Assembly (NCBI GenBank): GCA_947630205.1
Contig: CANRGW010000085.1
Coordinates: forward strand, 1 to 5,367
Reading direction: 5' to 3'
DNA from: an uncultured Bacilli bacterium
GTDB lineage: Bacteria; Bacillota_I; Bacilli_A; RF39; UBA660
Length of the DNA: 5,367 nt
A model generated the notes under the pieces. It saw nothing but the letters and a program-made list of their open reading frames with translations, ran no database searches and was not told the DNA's origin. Positions within the stretch are counted from its first letter, which is position 1. The number at the start of each line of letters is the position of its first letter. Below are positions 5,306 through 5,367 of the stretch, piece by piece. The position numbers were made by a program, and so were the translations under genes.

Positions 5306-5322
5306 TGAAGTGCAACACTTCA
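5306..5322. repeat. 7-bp inverted repeat (TGAAGTG-CAA-CACTTCA)
   Basis: TGAAGTG (5306-5312), CAA and CACTTCA (5316-5322) form a perfect inverted repeat. It has no T-tract on either side, so it is not a terminator. It sits between the divergent promoters at 5250-5278 and 5326-5354, three bases before the rightward -35. It could be an operator or part of a mobile-element end. AAGTGCAACACTT-like sequences recall, from memory only, the ends of some IS30-family elements. Confidence 0.5.
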
Positions 5323-5325
5323 CAA

Positions 5326-5354
5326 TTGAAAAAGACACATGAATAGTCTATAAT
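5326..5354 (+). promoter_or_regulatory. Strong sigma-A-type promoter reading right, out of the window
   Basis: TTGAAA (5326-5331) and a perfect TATAAT (5349-5354) are separated by exactly 17 bases on the plus strand. The start point would be near 5361, and the gene it drives lies beyond the right edge, divergent from the LCP gene. Confidence 0.7.
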
Positions 5355-5367
5355 ATCTTTTCGTCGA

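Noticed and set aside
1..5367. CRISPR array, tRNA or rRNA genes, riboswitch, defence system
   Set aside because: No regularly spaced repeats, no cloverleaf or rRNA-like stretch, and no defence-type domains were seen; all long frames belong to recognised families.

Overview
The window is very AT-rich and comes from a spore-forming, low-GC Bacillota. Three things point there: a clear sporulation sigma factor G (minus strand), a small YjcZ/SscA-type spore-coat-like protein, and a B. subtilis DefB-type peptide deformylase. The AT content and gene set fit a gut-type Bacilli lineage (Erysipelotrichia or a neighbour), but the sequence does not fix the genus. All genes end in TAA or TAG, and the few Trp codons are TGG. 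No gene uses TGA, so nothing here indicates a recoded TGA.

Layout. Bases 1-206 hold no gene: a leftward sigma-A-like promoter (21-49), a hairpin with a T8 tail on the minus strand (61-100), and a rightward promoter (164-192). Three plus-strand genes follow: an RNHCP zinc-ribbon protein (207-509), a 57-residue Tyr/Gly-rich membrane peptide of YjcZ/SscA type (576-749) with its own terminator, and peptide deformylase (824-1372) with its own promoter. A shared hairpin at 1371-1390 separates def from three minus-strand genes converging on it. In transcription order these are an LCP-family glycopolymer ligase (3383-5212), a GT2 glycosyltransferase fused to a GtrA-like membrane domain (2218-3279) and sigG (1391-2164). 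The LCP gene has its own promoter and terminator. GT2-GtrA has its own promoter and no obvious terminator before sigG, which has a candidate forespore-type (sigma F/G) promoter. The last ~100 bases hold an inverted repeat and a strong rightward promoter leading out of the window, possibly the edge of a mobile element.

The LCP and GT2-GtrA proteins fit cell-envelope glycopolymer work: lipid-linked sugar supply or decoration at the membrane, then attachment of polymer to the wall. SigG and the SscA-like peptide belong to sporulation. Def is housekeeping protein maturation.

In three genes (def, sigG, GT2-GtrA) the longest open frame starts too early. Promoter and Shine-Dalgarno positions, plus family N-termini for def and sigG, move the starts downstream; sigG then begins with TTG. 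I see no unambiguous new system. The points most worth a second look are the unlisted small spore-type gene, sigG separated from the spoIIGA-sigE cluster, the duplicating acidic tail of the LCP protein, and the right-edge repeat/promoter unit.
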